Position numbers and translations under genes: made by a program
Shown here: positions 47,516 to 59,100 of the stretch, piece after piece
Layout: each line of letters begins with the position of its first letter
Position numbering within the stretch: the first letter of the stretch is position 1
The notes under the pieces: model-generated
Seen by the model: the letters and a program-made list of their open reading frames with translations, nothing else
The model's database searches: none
What the model was told of the DNA's origin: nothing
Assembly (NCBI GenBank): GCA_019914995.1
Contig: CM034126.1
Coordinates: 3,043,001-3,107,000, forward strand
DNA length: 64,000 nt
Reading direction: 5' to 3'
Origin: Acanthochlamys bracteata
Taxonomy: Eukaryota; Streptophyta; Magnoliopsida; Pandanales; Velloziaceae

Positions 47516-48574
47516 ATGCATCACAAAACCTTTCTAGTGCTCTTCTTCTCCTCCCTTCTTTCCTCACCAACTCTTCTTCTCCATGCTGCTTCACCGTTCC
47601 CTTACCATAAAACCCAAAACCTGAATATAAACCACGCACAAACAACTGAAACAAGCAGCAGCAGTACAGAGTTGGGTACATCAAAGAAACACGAAGGCGC
47701 ATCAGACCTTGTTCACCTTCGCTACCACATGGGTCCAGTACTCTCATCTCCGATCAACCTCTACATAATTTGGTACGGCCGTTGGTTTCCTTCCCGTCAA
47801 TCTATTCTCCGAGACTTCCTTCTCTCTCTCTCCGACCAAACCCTTAAATATCCTTCTGTTTCCCAATGGTGGTCCATTGTTTCGCTCTACGCCGACCAAA
47901 CCGGCGGCAACGTCACTCGCCGGTTCACGATCGCCCGTGAAGTTTCCCTCAATCCTTCACGTTCCCGTGGTACTCAACTCACTCGCCTCTCCGTTCAACA
48001 GATCATCGCCGACGCCGTTTCTCAACGTGGTGTCCCAGTCGATCACCGTAACGGTGTCTATCTCGTGTTAACCTCTCGTGAGATCCGCATGCAAGAATTC
48101 TGCCGGGCAGTTTGTGGGTTCCACTACTTCACTTTTCCGTCCATCGTCGGACACACGCTGCCTTACGCGTGGATCGGAGACAGTGGGGCTCAGTGTCCAG
48201 ACGTCTGCGCGTACCCTTTCGCTATACCGGCCTACATGGAGAGCGCGCAGAAACCAATGATGCCGCCGAACGGAGACGCTGGTGTTGATGGTATGGTTAG
48301 CATTGTAGCACACGAGCTCGCTGAGCTTTCAACGAACCCATTAGTGAACGCTTGGTACGCGGGTGAAGACCCAACAGCGCCAACGGAGATCGGAGATCTG
48401 TGTGAAGGAGTTTATGGAACCGGCGGAGGCGGAGGGTATACTGGTCAGGTAGATGCTGATGGTCAGGGAAGGAAGTATAACCTTAACGGCCGTGGACAAA
48501 GAAGGTTTTTAGTTCAGTGGGTTTGGAACCCGTTGCTTCAGGCATGCTCTGGACCCAACGCTACTGATCAGTAA
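47516..48574 (+). CDS. EXORDIUM-like secreted protein
   Basis: Single exon of 352 aa from the ATG at 47516. Residues 1-25 form a signal peptide (FLVLFFSSLLSSPTLLLHAA), so the product goes to the apoplast. The mature protein carries the phosphate-induced-protein-1/EXORDIUM domain: LRYHMGPVLSSPINLYIIWY, PSVSQWWSI, NGVYLVLTS, QEFCRAVCGFHYF, AYPFAIPAYM, a VSIVAHELAELSTNPLVNAW segment with HELAE, GDLCEGVYG and FLVQWVWNPLLQAC. EXO and EXL proteins link carbon and brassinosteroid status to growth; their molecular activity is unsettled. HELAE resembles a zinc-binding HExxx stretch but this is not an established protease family. The GC-rich third positions differ sharply from the flanks. No introns, as usual for the family. 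Confidence 0.93.
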   Translation: MHHKTFLVLFFSSLLSSPTLLLHAASPFPYHKTQNLNINHAQTTETSSSSTELGTSKKHEGASDLVHLRYHMGPVLSSPINLYIIWYGRWFPSRQSILRDFLLSLSDQTLKYPSVSQWWSIVSLYADQTGGNVTRRFTIAREVSLNPSRSRGTQLTRLSVQQIIADAVSQRGVPVDHRNGVYLVLTSREIRMQEFCRAVCGFHYFTFPSIVGHTLPYAWIGDSGAQCPDVCAYPFAIPAYMESAQKPMMPPNGDAGVDGMVSIVAHELAELSTNPLVNAWYAGEDPTAPTEIGDLCEGVYGTGGGGGYTGQVDADGQGRKYNLNGRGQRRFLVQWVWNPLLQACSGPNATDQ

Positions 48575-49663
48575 AAGAAATTTTTGGTCATTTTTTGTTC
48601 AGTGGATTTGTTTTCTGTTTTATTAATTTCTGATGGGGGTATATAGGGTATATAACCGGTTATTATTAGTTTCTTTTTTATATTTAGAACTTTTATGCTA
48701 TATGTATATACACTTATGTTTTGATTTCTTGTGGTTTAAAACTAATAAACGCCGAGTATCTGCATGTATCAATAGTATTGTATAGCTATCAAATTGATAG
48801 CATATATTTTGGTCATCCATAAATTACTCAAGATTTAAAACCAACCAAAACTAGCTTCATAGAACATTCCATGATGCGCTAGTTTAGGATTCCATAGTGG
48901 GTGTTTCAACTTTCAAGGCCCTAGTATAACACTGTAAATACATAACCAACATCAAAAAAGTTCAACCACCCTCTCCTAAAGGGTAGAAGTTGCTCTATAA
49001 ATCAAGACCAAATCATCTAACATATTTTGAAAGTTTTCACATATTTATTATGTGCTCCAGTACTCGAGTTAGCTTTAAGGTGGAATGTGCTATACACCAA
49101 CGATAAAAGAAGCTTTGATCAAATTAATATCATGGTATATTTTAAATGATAGAAAATAAATTTCGTGAAACTAAGTGAAATTAAATCTGGTGAATTAGAT
49201 ATAGTTATGCGAGGTTGAAGTAAACAAAATTACAAAAGTTTAAACTCAAAGAAAGAAAGTGACTTTCGTGTAATTGAGATTTTTAATCTAGCTATTTTTA
49301 ATGAATACGAGTACTAGAATCAATCTAAAACGAGTCAACCGCTTTGAGATGTTTGACATTGATTTTCAAAGACTTATCATTCTAAATCACTCCACCATTT
49401 TTCAATAAATTTTTTAACAGTATTTTATAAATTTAAAAAAAATTTAAAAATATAAAAAATTATATATTATTAATAAATTATATATATAATAATAATAATT
49501 AAATTTATTTTCTGAAAAAATTTAAAATATCTTTTGTAACGGCCCGTTAGTGACGACTAGCAATTTCCTTTTAGTTAAGCGTGAAATAACTAGGCTGATC
49601 CAAGTCCAATCCCTACTTGGTTAGTTGGTTTTGATAACGAGGCTCGATGTTTCTATCCGGGCT
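48575..49663. other. Intergenic: EXL-like 3'UTR, MLH3 upstream region
   Basis: The 3'UTR of the EXORDIUM-like gene fills the first ~200 bases (ATTTAGAAC and AATAAACGCC near 48690-48750 could mark its end). The rest is AT-rich, holding the weak MITE-like block at 49349-49537. No gene seen. Confidence 0.45.
49349..49537. repeat. AT-rich MITE-like element, copy 6 (one good end)
   Basis: The left end ATGTTTGACATTGATTTTCAAAG closely matches the ends of copy 2 (ATGTTTGGCATTG and, reversed, ATGTTTGAAAGTGGTTTTGAAA). The right end is eroded. Body almost pure A/T with a TAATAATAATAAT run. Confidence 0.4.
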
Positions 49664-49722
49664 GGCCCATATGGCTCATATATCTGCAAGCTAAACGCTT
49701 CTTCTCTTCTTTCCTTTCCCGC
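49664..49722 (+). promoter_or_regulatory. MLH3 promoter: site II and E2F motifs
   Basis: GGCCCA at 49664-49669 is a site II element (TGGGCC on the other strand). TTTCCCGC at 49715-49722 is a perfect E2F consensus, just before the pyrimidine-rich leader that starts around 49745. E2F sites mark plant S-phase and DNA-repair genes, which suits MLH3. Binding is inferred. Confidence 0.5.
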
Positions 49723-49979
49723 TAACCGTCTCAGCTAGGCCTCAGTGCTCTACTCTCTCCCTCTCTCTCTGCTCTCCTTCCCAGTTCCCGCTCCCGCTCT
49801 CTGTTTTTTGATCGATTCTTCCATTAATCTGCAAAAGTTTCTTAGGATTCGATCCAGATTTGTTATTATTTGGTTGCGATTTTTCTTATTAGCTTCAATT
49901 CGCTCGATTCTCTGAGAAACTTTCTCTAAGGAAAGATCTTCTCGAAGTTGATTCTGCAACAAAATTAGGAATGAATTAG

Positions 49980-50117
49980 GTGAGATTGCAGTAATTTTAT
50001 CTTTTATTGTTCCAAATTTTTGTTTTCTATTTCCTGTTTCGAGTCAGTATTTTTGACAAATTTGGTTTTGCGGAATACCTGATCAATGATCGTTGTAATT
50101 ATTTTGAGAAATTTCAG
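49980..50117 (+). other. 5'UTR intron of MLH3
   Basis: A GTGAGATT donor at 49980 and a GAAATTTCAG acceptor ending at 50117 bracket 138 bp just before the ATG at 50129. The leader exon upstream (about 49750-49979) is CT-rich and holds no in-frame extension of MLH3. Confidence 0.5.
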
Positions 50118-50128
50118 CTTGCTCTGAT

Positions 50129-53100
50129 ATGAAGAGCATAAAGCACTTGCATAAAAATGTTCATACTTCACTCCGTTCAAGTGTTATTCTATTCGACTTG
50201 CCAAGAGTTGTTGAAGAGTTGATCTATAATAGTTTGGATGCATGTGCAACAAAGGTATTCAGTTGAACTCCTTTTCTTTATTGCAAATTATAGTGTCTTT
50301 TCCTTTATGCCTTCGCAATCGTAAAGATAGTACAAAATATTTTTTGTTGCAAAATTTTCTTGCTGGTGCTTGCTTGCATGCGTGTTTAATTTGAACATTT
50401 TTGTGTTTTTATATCATTTAAAGAGTCACGCTTGTAAAGAATTGGAGATGTTTTTCTGGTCTAGTTATAATTCTTGATGCAACCTATCACGCTAATTAAT
50501 GTGCAAATAAACTTCAACTCTTGTGCCACCTCGAGCTCAGACAGGAATTATTCTTTTATCATTATCCAGTTATGTTTGGCCTTAATGCAGATGATATACA
50601 TACTGGAACTATTGGTTGTATGTTCAGAAGTTGAAGCCATATTAGGCTATAACTAGATTTTTTTCTTCTCATGCATTGGCCCTAAATCATGTTATCAGCC
50701 TTAAGAACTCCAGAGCTTATAATATGAAGGCGGAAAGGCTTCATAACACAAAACAATACAGATCCATAGACTGTTTTATTTTTTTATTTTAATTTATTTT
50801 TTGTAATTTACTCAGCTTGAGCTGAACCTTATCTAAGAAGCATCAAGAGAAAGACTATAAGATTCTGTCTAAGGCTCTTAAATATTTTATTAATTCATGA
50901 ACGTTGTGGCGTGGCTAAAATGAATTCTAATATCTATGTTGCATTTCAATGTTTTAGTAGTTGTAATTTCAGTCTTGCTACCTTAGCTAACTGAATATTG
51001 TAACATTAGCTTCCCCTATAAAATGCAAGTGTAGAGTAAACTTCTAGATAGCGACTGGATATTTTTAAATAACAATGTTGATTGAGGCATGTACCCACTT
51101 ATCATTTAGCTCTATTTTCCTGAGGAAGTTCAAGCCTTGATAGCATGTCTGTGTTATGACTATACCCTAGTTTGTCCCTTTGTCACTTTGACAGTCTATT
51201 GAGATAATGGAAGCAAAACGAACTGGCATTATTTCTTTTTTGTTATTTTCCTAATGATGTCTCGCTTAATCACGAAAAAGAAGTTGCCATCTACTGCTGT
51301 TCTTTATTAGATGATTGTTGTCCATTTAAAGATTTTCTAAACCATGTTCTTAGTCTGTTAGTGATTCCTGCACTTTTTTCATCTTCGAAATTTTGGAAAG
51401 CATGCTGCTATTCGTATAACCATAAAAATGCAACTACAAAAGGTGATCATCTGGAGAAAATGGGCTTAATAATGTCTCTATTATTGTTCCATTGAGCTTA
51501 TCTTATACTTCTGTTAATGCTTTTCTTTCACAGTCTCCATTCTGTAATCTAAACCACTGTAAACTTTACAGGTTCATATCTCAGTAAATCTTGATGCATG
51601 TTATGTCAAAGTTGAAGATGATGGTATGTTGCTCTCTTTACATTCACGCAGCATTAGAAGCTGCTATATGTTTTGCTCATTGAATTATGGTTTTTTATAT
51701 TACTTGTTCTGATCCATCCTCAGGATGTGGCATCACTCGTGACGGCTTGGTTCATATAGGAGAACATCACGGTACTTCTTCACTCCTTCTACTCTTTAAA
51801 GAAGTTCTTTGGCCTTCGACGCTCTTGGTTGCTTTGATGACAAACAGCATTGCACTCTGTATTTCACATTTGTGTAGTATTTACGTTTTGTTGTCATTCT
51901 CCTCGTGTAGATTAAAGAAGAGTGACATTTTTGAAGATTAATATAATTATGCTGTAAGGAATTTGCTCATGCATGTCTTTGAAATTTTTACATATCATAA
52001 CTATGCAGCATCATCCAAGCTCTCGTCTAACATGGTGAATGACATTGGAAACATGGTGTTTCATGGAGAGACGTTAGGTTCGCTTTCTGATGTATCGTTG
52101 GTTGAGATAAGAACAAAAGCACAGGGAAAGCCCAATGCATATTGCAAAATCATAAAGGTATTACTTGTGTTTAGCAATTACCACAACTGTGGCATGCTTG
52201 GTCATAGAGTGTCAGTCTTCAATAATTGTACAGGGTTGGAAGTGCTTGTTCCTTGGAATTGATAATCAAAGGCAAACTGCAGGTACCACAGGTGAGAGAA
52301 TGGAATACTTGACAGGGGTTTTTTTTCCCCCTCACTACGTTTGTCCAACTTAAGTCTTACATTTGGACCAAGATAGAGTCTTGTTTGTGCATGCATACCC
52401 AGTGTAAAACAGAAAGAATATTTAGCTGATTTTAAGTCATACTATCATGGTTATTTTGCTAGAAGCACTTATTGATCCTGCTTGAATCTCATTGATTATC
52501 ACTATATCTCTCCCATATTGGTGATAAACAAGTTTGTAGTCTTCACTCTTCTGATGCATGCATTTAGGTTCTTCTGCTTTTCTTAGTATAACAGTCTTTC
52601 TTTGTCATTTGGTCAATCATTGAACAAGAATCTTTGTATCTCTATTCTATATAGAAGACTTTGGTAAGTGTTGAATATAGAAAATTTTTCCATCTACTTT
52701 CTCATAATGTAGAGTGTTCGGTATGTGTTAGTTATACTACTCTTGTGCCTTTCCTGTTACCTTGATTCTGCAACAATGTGTGGTAAAATTTAAACTACTT
52801 CTGTTTGTCTTTGTCTGCCTGAGTATTTACAACGAGGCTGCAGTCATGTTTTGATGCCTCCAACCAACCTTCAAAAATGTGCAGATGTTTTATATTGCAC
52901 TTCAGTGATATGGAATTGTTGACAAAATTTGTACTTGTGATTTAAAAAATTATCAGCTTAACAAGAAAAGTTGGTTGTATAAGCATTTTTATATCTTGCA
53001 GTCATTGTGAGAGACTTATTCTACAATCAACCAGTACGCAGAAGGAACATGCATTCAAGGTGCTTCCACTTTCTCACCTTTGTTTTCGTTTTTGACTTTA

Positions 53101-56100
53101 AATAGGAAGAAATTATTCCTCACAATGTGGGAATCTTGTCATTGAACTGATTTTCCAACGATGATGGTAGGCATAAAAATGTGCTGCATTCCCTGAAGAA
53201 ATGTGTGCTTCGAACTGCACTAGTTCATCCCCAAGTTTCATTCAACATCATCAATACTGAGAGGTTGTTTAGTTACTACAGAATGATGTTGTATGGTTGC
53301 TGCTTTAATCTTATTTCTGACTGATGTTATTTGGTTACTCAGCAAGGATGGGCTTCTTCATACTATGCCTTCCAAGTCACCGCTTCAGCTCATATCGGAC
53401 ACTTTCGGGAGAGATGTTTGTGGCTCTCTACGAGAGATAACTTTCGCTGATGACATTTATAAGCTGTCTGGATACTTGTCTGGCCCTACCACTGTTTTCT
53501 CTACAAAGGTAATTTCAACTAAAAGAACCAGTAACAATGAGCTTATCCTGCTTTCTAACTCCAAGTTACGCATTTTGCAGGTTTTCCAATTCCTATGTAT
53601 CCTTGATCAATGTCTTCATTCCCTCATTGATTCTTAACTTGCAACCTTGACAATTCTAAGATATCAACTCGAGGTTCATTAGCAAGGGTCCAATCCATAA
53701 TCTTCTGAATAGTCTTGCAGCGAATTTGGAGTGTTTGATGACCATGCAGAGGGTAGATCCTCAAATAGATGGAGGAAAGAGACAGAGAATTCAAGGATAT
53801 CCTGCATTTCTGATTAATGTTTTGTGCCCTTTCACATGTTATGACCTAACATTTGAACATTCACAGACAGTTGTGGAATTTAAGGTTTGCTCATGGTTCT
53901 GTTCTTAGAATTTTCTTTTATTGTTTTATGTCATTGTATGTCTGTCCATATTGCCCCTTTGCTTATGTAGTTTCATTGCTTAGATATTAACTTCTGCACC
54001 TAGATTCAAGTGCATTTGAGGTAGCCTCTGTGACTTTTGCCTCCAATTAACATCAAACTATTCATGTGTCTCACGTGAGGATGTCAGGTGATAAAATTAG
54101 TTGGTTTAATGAGTAAATTTTGCTGCAACAAGTATGCAAAGCTTTTGGGAATCATGAGTCCTCAATCAACCAACCAAAGCTAATGGTTTCTGGAAGTTGC
54201 TAATGGTTACTTTTTACATGGTAAACTATGTTTTAGTTTCTTTTGGAAATCTGTTTTTATGTTTCTTATGCACGATAAATACATGCATTGCATGTATCAT
54301 AAGTACAAGTGGGATCGCCGACACTTTGTAGTTCTACATAGTTATTCATTTTTATACTTTACCTTGGTATGAAGTACTACATTATGGATTGTGTTATCAG
54401 GGTTCTGTCCAAGTAGTTGAAGCTTGGCAGGAAAAGTGTAGGAGGCAGAGGGTGTGTTTCTTGGGACAAGGGTGAAACATGTGATAACTGGATTGCCAAT
54501 TCAAAACCTAATAATATGCTTCATTGTTGTTATTTTAGTTTGCAGTTCCTTTCATTTAACTTAGTAAGTTTTTGGCAAATACTTTTGTTTAACTTGGTAG
54601 AGGATTATTTCTTTCACTTTATGAGATCTTTTATCTTCATGTCTTTTGCATTTGGAATAGATTATACCTCAGAATTTCTTCTTATCTCTTTCGTTTACTT
54701 CAATCATCAGAATTGGGCAACAATTTTGCACTTTTTTGAGCATGCCATTACATGCGTCTGGAATGGACTCTCAGTTGAATCTTCAGAAGGTGGATAATTA
54801 CTTAACTTTATGAGGTTCGATATTGCCAGAATGAATTGTCTAACTTTAAGCCCTTTTGATGTGAAAGGCTTTCCCCAGCAACAAGGAAAGGACCTTCTTG
54901 AAGAGGAAGAAATTACAAGAACCGAAATTCAAGAAGAAGGTTTGTTAGAATCCTAGCAATAGTTTAAGTATCTGTAGTAATTCTACAATGCTTCATATAT
55001 CAGCAATTCATAGTTCTCAACGGAAGAACCTATCAGTCTAATCTCAAATTTTTTTCTTAATTAAATTCCTTCAGTACTAGGGGTGGCAATTCGGATTACT
55101 GGGTCGGTTCCGGATCGACCCATATAATAAGCGGGTCAAAATTGTTCAATCCTAATCCGACCCATTTATTTATATGAGTCAAAATTATCAATCATAATCC
55201 AACCTATTTATAACCGGGTCAAATTCAGGTCGACCCATTTAATAATTAAAATTATTAAAATAAAAATAATAAATATTAATTTTTAATAATAATATATAAA
55301 AATATTAATTATGATATATTTAAAAAGAAAATTATTAATTTTGACAAAATTTATAAATTAAATAAAAATTAGTTAAATTAAGATAAATTAAAAAATATAT
55401 ATATACAAATTAAATTCAAAATTTTTGCTATTATTTTCTAATTATTAAGTAATATATACTATATAAATAATTAAACGGGTCAATTTCGGGTCAACCCGAG
55501 CCCGACCTGAACTTTGGGTCATTTTCGGATCGATCCGAGCCTGGCTAAGAGTTGATCCAAACCCGACTTTTTCGGGTCAGTTTGGGGTCGGGTCGAAATT
55601 TGCCACCCCTATTCAGTACTATCTAAGGGTGGCAAATGGAAGTTCATATTTTAGTCTCCCGAAACTCTACAATATTACAAACATAGCTCAAGAAGTCGGC
55701 ATATAGTTTGTGTCTTATAATTGCGGAGTTCCTTGTTTCAGTTATCTGTTACTACTCTCTTTTTGGCCATAGGATAGTTACCTTGCCAGGATGGTGTTTA
55801 TTATACTTATTAACGATGGCACTGTCATCATATGCAGGAGTCAGCAAGCTTTCAGATTCAAGAAAAAGGAAGAGGAACCTTGAGTTGTCAAGAAGCTATT
55901 CAACTCATAGCCCAAAATCTAAATCTCTCAAAACATTAAGAGATATCAGTTCTAGTGAGAAGTATAGGACATCATCTAGGGAGAAGAAAGTGTTGCTTCC
56001 AGAGCTCAAACCTTGCCACAGAAAGAATCTCTGTGCTTCTGAATCTAATTTTTCGATTCGAGAGTTATGTCATGGCAAGCCTGATGTTTTCAGTTCTACT

Positions 56101-59100
56101 GGTGCTGAAAAGGGTGCAGAGACTGAATCTAATCTTTTAATCCCTGATGTGAGTTCTTTTCCCCTTAAGGATGGAATTGTGTTTGATTGGTCTCCTAAAG
56201 CTGATAAGATATTGGACAAAGCCAAATCACTGCATAATCATAAATATTATTACGTTGATGAAAGAGGGAAGGGAAGCCCAAGTCGTAGGAAACTGAGACA
56301 CGATTCATATGGCAGCGAGAATAGCACAGAGAATTCTGTGTTTCAATTAGCACATCCAAATGTTTTGTGCAAAAGAGATAAAAAAGGTTCTCTGCTGTTG
56401 CAAACTGGTTCATCATCTTATGCATGCCACGATGAACTTACAGTGGATCCTGTCAACTTGACACTGCAGTCTGAGTCCTATGACAACAACTTTTCCGCAA
56501 TTCAATTTAACCTTGAAAATTCTGACTTTGAGCTTCCTTGTCTGGAACATACTGCTCCTTCAATACCTTCCCCTACTGATTTGCAAAATGTACACATGGA
56601 TTTTGTACTACCATTTGACAGTACCATGCTTCATTGTTCTTGTAACCAAGTTTCCGGTATTGAGGTGAACAACCTGTATGATGAGCTCATTGAGACGGAT
56701 TGGAAAAGCGCTTCCAATTGTGAGTTTGATGGGGTAAAGGAGAACTTTCGTTCTTCTTATCTTTGGTCCGATGAATCTTGTAAATTGAAGGATCTTTTCG
56801 GACATGCACATGAAGCTGAGGGTAATTTTAGATCAATGCAATATACATGCTACAGAAAATATGCTTTAGAAGAACTGCTAGGTGAGCTTTCTGAGGCTCT
56901 AGATGTTGCAAATTATGGACCTTCCAGGAGGGTTTTAGGCATAAGCTGTGATAAGCCAAGGTCACCTCACTTGGACTTGTTTTCTCTTGAAGCAAACAAG
57001 TGTTATGAGAAAGTATATGAGCTTGGTGGACTGAATGAAGAGAATTGGTCCTTATGTTTAAGTCCATGCGGTGTAAACACAGAGAAGACCATGGGGACTA
57101 CCTTTCATTTTTCTGGACAAGATTGTTTCCGGGATAAGAAAACCTGCTGGCGCGATAAGAGATTTGAAAAACGCAAACTGCATTATGTTCAGAAGGTAAG
57201 AGCTAGGAGAAGCTCATCTGCCCCACCGTTTTACAGAGGCAAGCATAAATTTCCAATCCTTGAACATCTTAACAGAACAGATGGGAAAGAAAATATGCCC
57301 TGCTGCACCTATAAAGCTGAGATTTTACCAGGTTTGCCAGTCCAGGACTTCTTCATTTCTTAAAGTTTGCATCATATTTTGTAGTTGTTAAATCTTGGCA
57401 TGCATCTCTCAGAATCTTGTAACACGTCACAAACTTATACTGGGATGACCCTTGAATTAGAATCGCCGCCATTTTTGGGGTATACTACTTGTCAATAGTG
57501 TAATTATAGAGCTTATAGCATCGTCTCTTATTCTAATAGGTTCCTCTTTCTTTGGTAGGAAATTTTCTGATGAGCTAGTTATACACAACAAGATTGGGAC
57601 TGAGGAAAACAAAGAAATTCAAGGGCCTTGCAGTAGGAGTTGTAATTCTAATGCTTTTGAGTGTAAGCTTTGACAAAATGCTACTTGTTTGAATTTGCTT
57701 GCAAATATCTGGAACTCATCCTATTTTCTTGTCAGTAAGCTCTTATAAGGATGAAAGAGAGTTTATAACTGAAAAGATGACAAAATGGAGGGATGGTGAT
57801 TCACAGCATGCAGTTAAGTTTGGTTTAAATATTTACATAAAGTTCTGAAGTTCATTTTCTAGTACCTTGACACCCACTGACACACTTACTGTAACCCATG
57901 CATGCACATGATCACAATCAGAGATATGCTCATATAATGATATAAGTAAAAATGCAAAACACAAAACCGGGTTCTTAATCTTCCTTTTTGCTTTTATCAG
58001 GATGGAGTCATTGCACATCAAAGTTCTGATAATCAAGATGATGTACTTAACATATCCTCAGGTTTATTACACCTAGCTGGTGGGTCTTTAGTACCTGAGT
58101 TCATTAACAGGGATTCCTTAGAGAATGCAAGGGTTCTTCTCCAGGTGGACAAGAAGTTCATTCCAGTAGTAGCCAAAGGAGTTCTTATCATTCTAGACCA
58201 GGTTTGTGCATAAAGTTCACACTCTATTATCATTCTAGACCAGGTTCTTAGCATTGTTTCCATAGGCATTTCTTCTTTATGCACAAAATAGCCTGGTGAT
58301 TTTCATTGCTAGTGGAGCGTGAATGTTTCTGCGGGCCTTTTGACCACTACTTCGGGAGCAGGGTTATAGACTTTTGCATTGTAATGTTATGCAAAAACTC
58401 TTGTCTTCTTGATCATCTGGTCTTGCATTGTTGTCACACCTTCAATAGATTGACAAGTACATGGTCAGAAAGAATTTAAAGATAAATCGCTAAATGTCTT
58501 GAATTCCGTCCCTGAGTTTTATGTAGCCTTTTACATGAAGCAAAACTTTCTTTCTCGGACTTATATGTCTAAAAGTTAAATTTGGAACTTTTGTCTTACC
58601 AAGTGAGCTCGAGTTTAGATGGAGGTTCTTGCTATGGAAGATGAACTTTAGATAGAAGTTATTTACCTAAAGTTGATTGTTGGCTAAAGTTGAATTTTCT
58701 GGACTTGCATTCTCTCATGTCATAGATTTGACATGCACTTTGTAGGAAATAATGTAAATGCAAATTGCTAAGTGTCTTTAATTCAATTCCCTGAGTTTGT
58801 GTAGCCCATTACTTGAGGTGAAACTTCCTTTCTCGAACTTAAATGTGTCAAATTTGAAACATTTGTCTTACCAGGTAAGCTCGAGTTTTGATGGAAATTC
58901 TTGTTTCAATAATGACTTCAAATAGAGGTTATTTACCTAAAGTTGCCGGTGCTTCTTTAAACTTGAACTTTCAGGAGTTGAACCGTTTCATGTCATTAAG
59001 CCTTACAACTTCATATATTCTAAGATTTTCTTTTTTCATTTTGGGAAAGAAAGGGGTTTACGGATTGGTTTAAAATTTAATGATTGCTTTGCTAGCCATG

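Noticed and set aside
52283-52291. Earlier donor (GTACCA) for MLH3 exon 5
   Set aside because: Using the donor at 52292 instead keeps GTT, then VIVRDLFYNQPVRR, as expected for MutL proteins.
57332-57363. Read-through of MLH3 exon 13 to a stop at 57361
   Set aside because: A GT donor at 57332 joined to the acceptor ending at 57539 keeps a frame (GSSFFGRKFSDEL...) that continues to the conserved C-terminus. A closer-looking acceptor (GGTAG before GAAATTTTC) gives the wrong phase.
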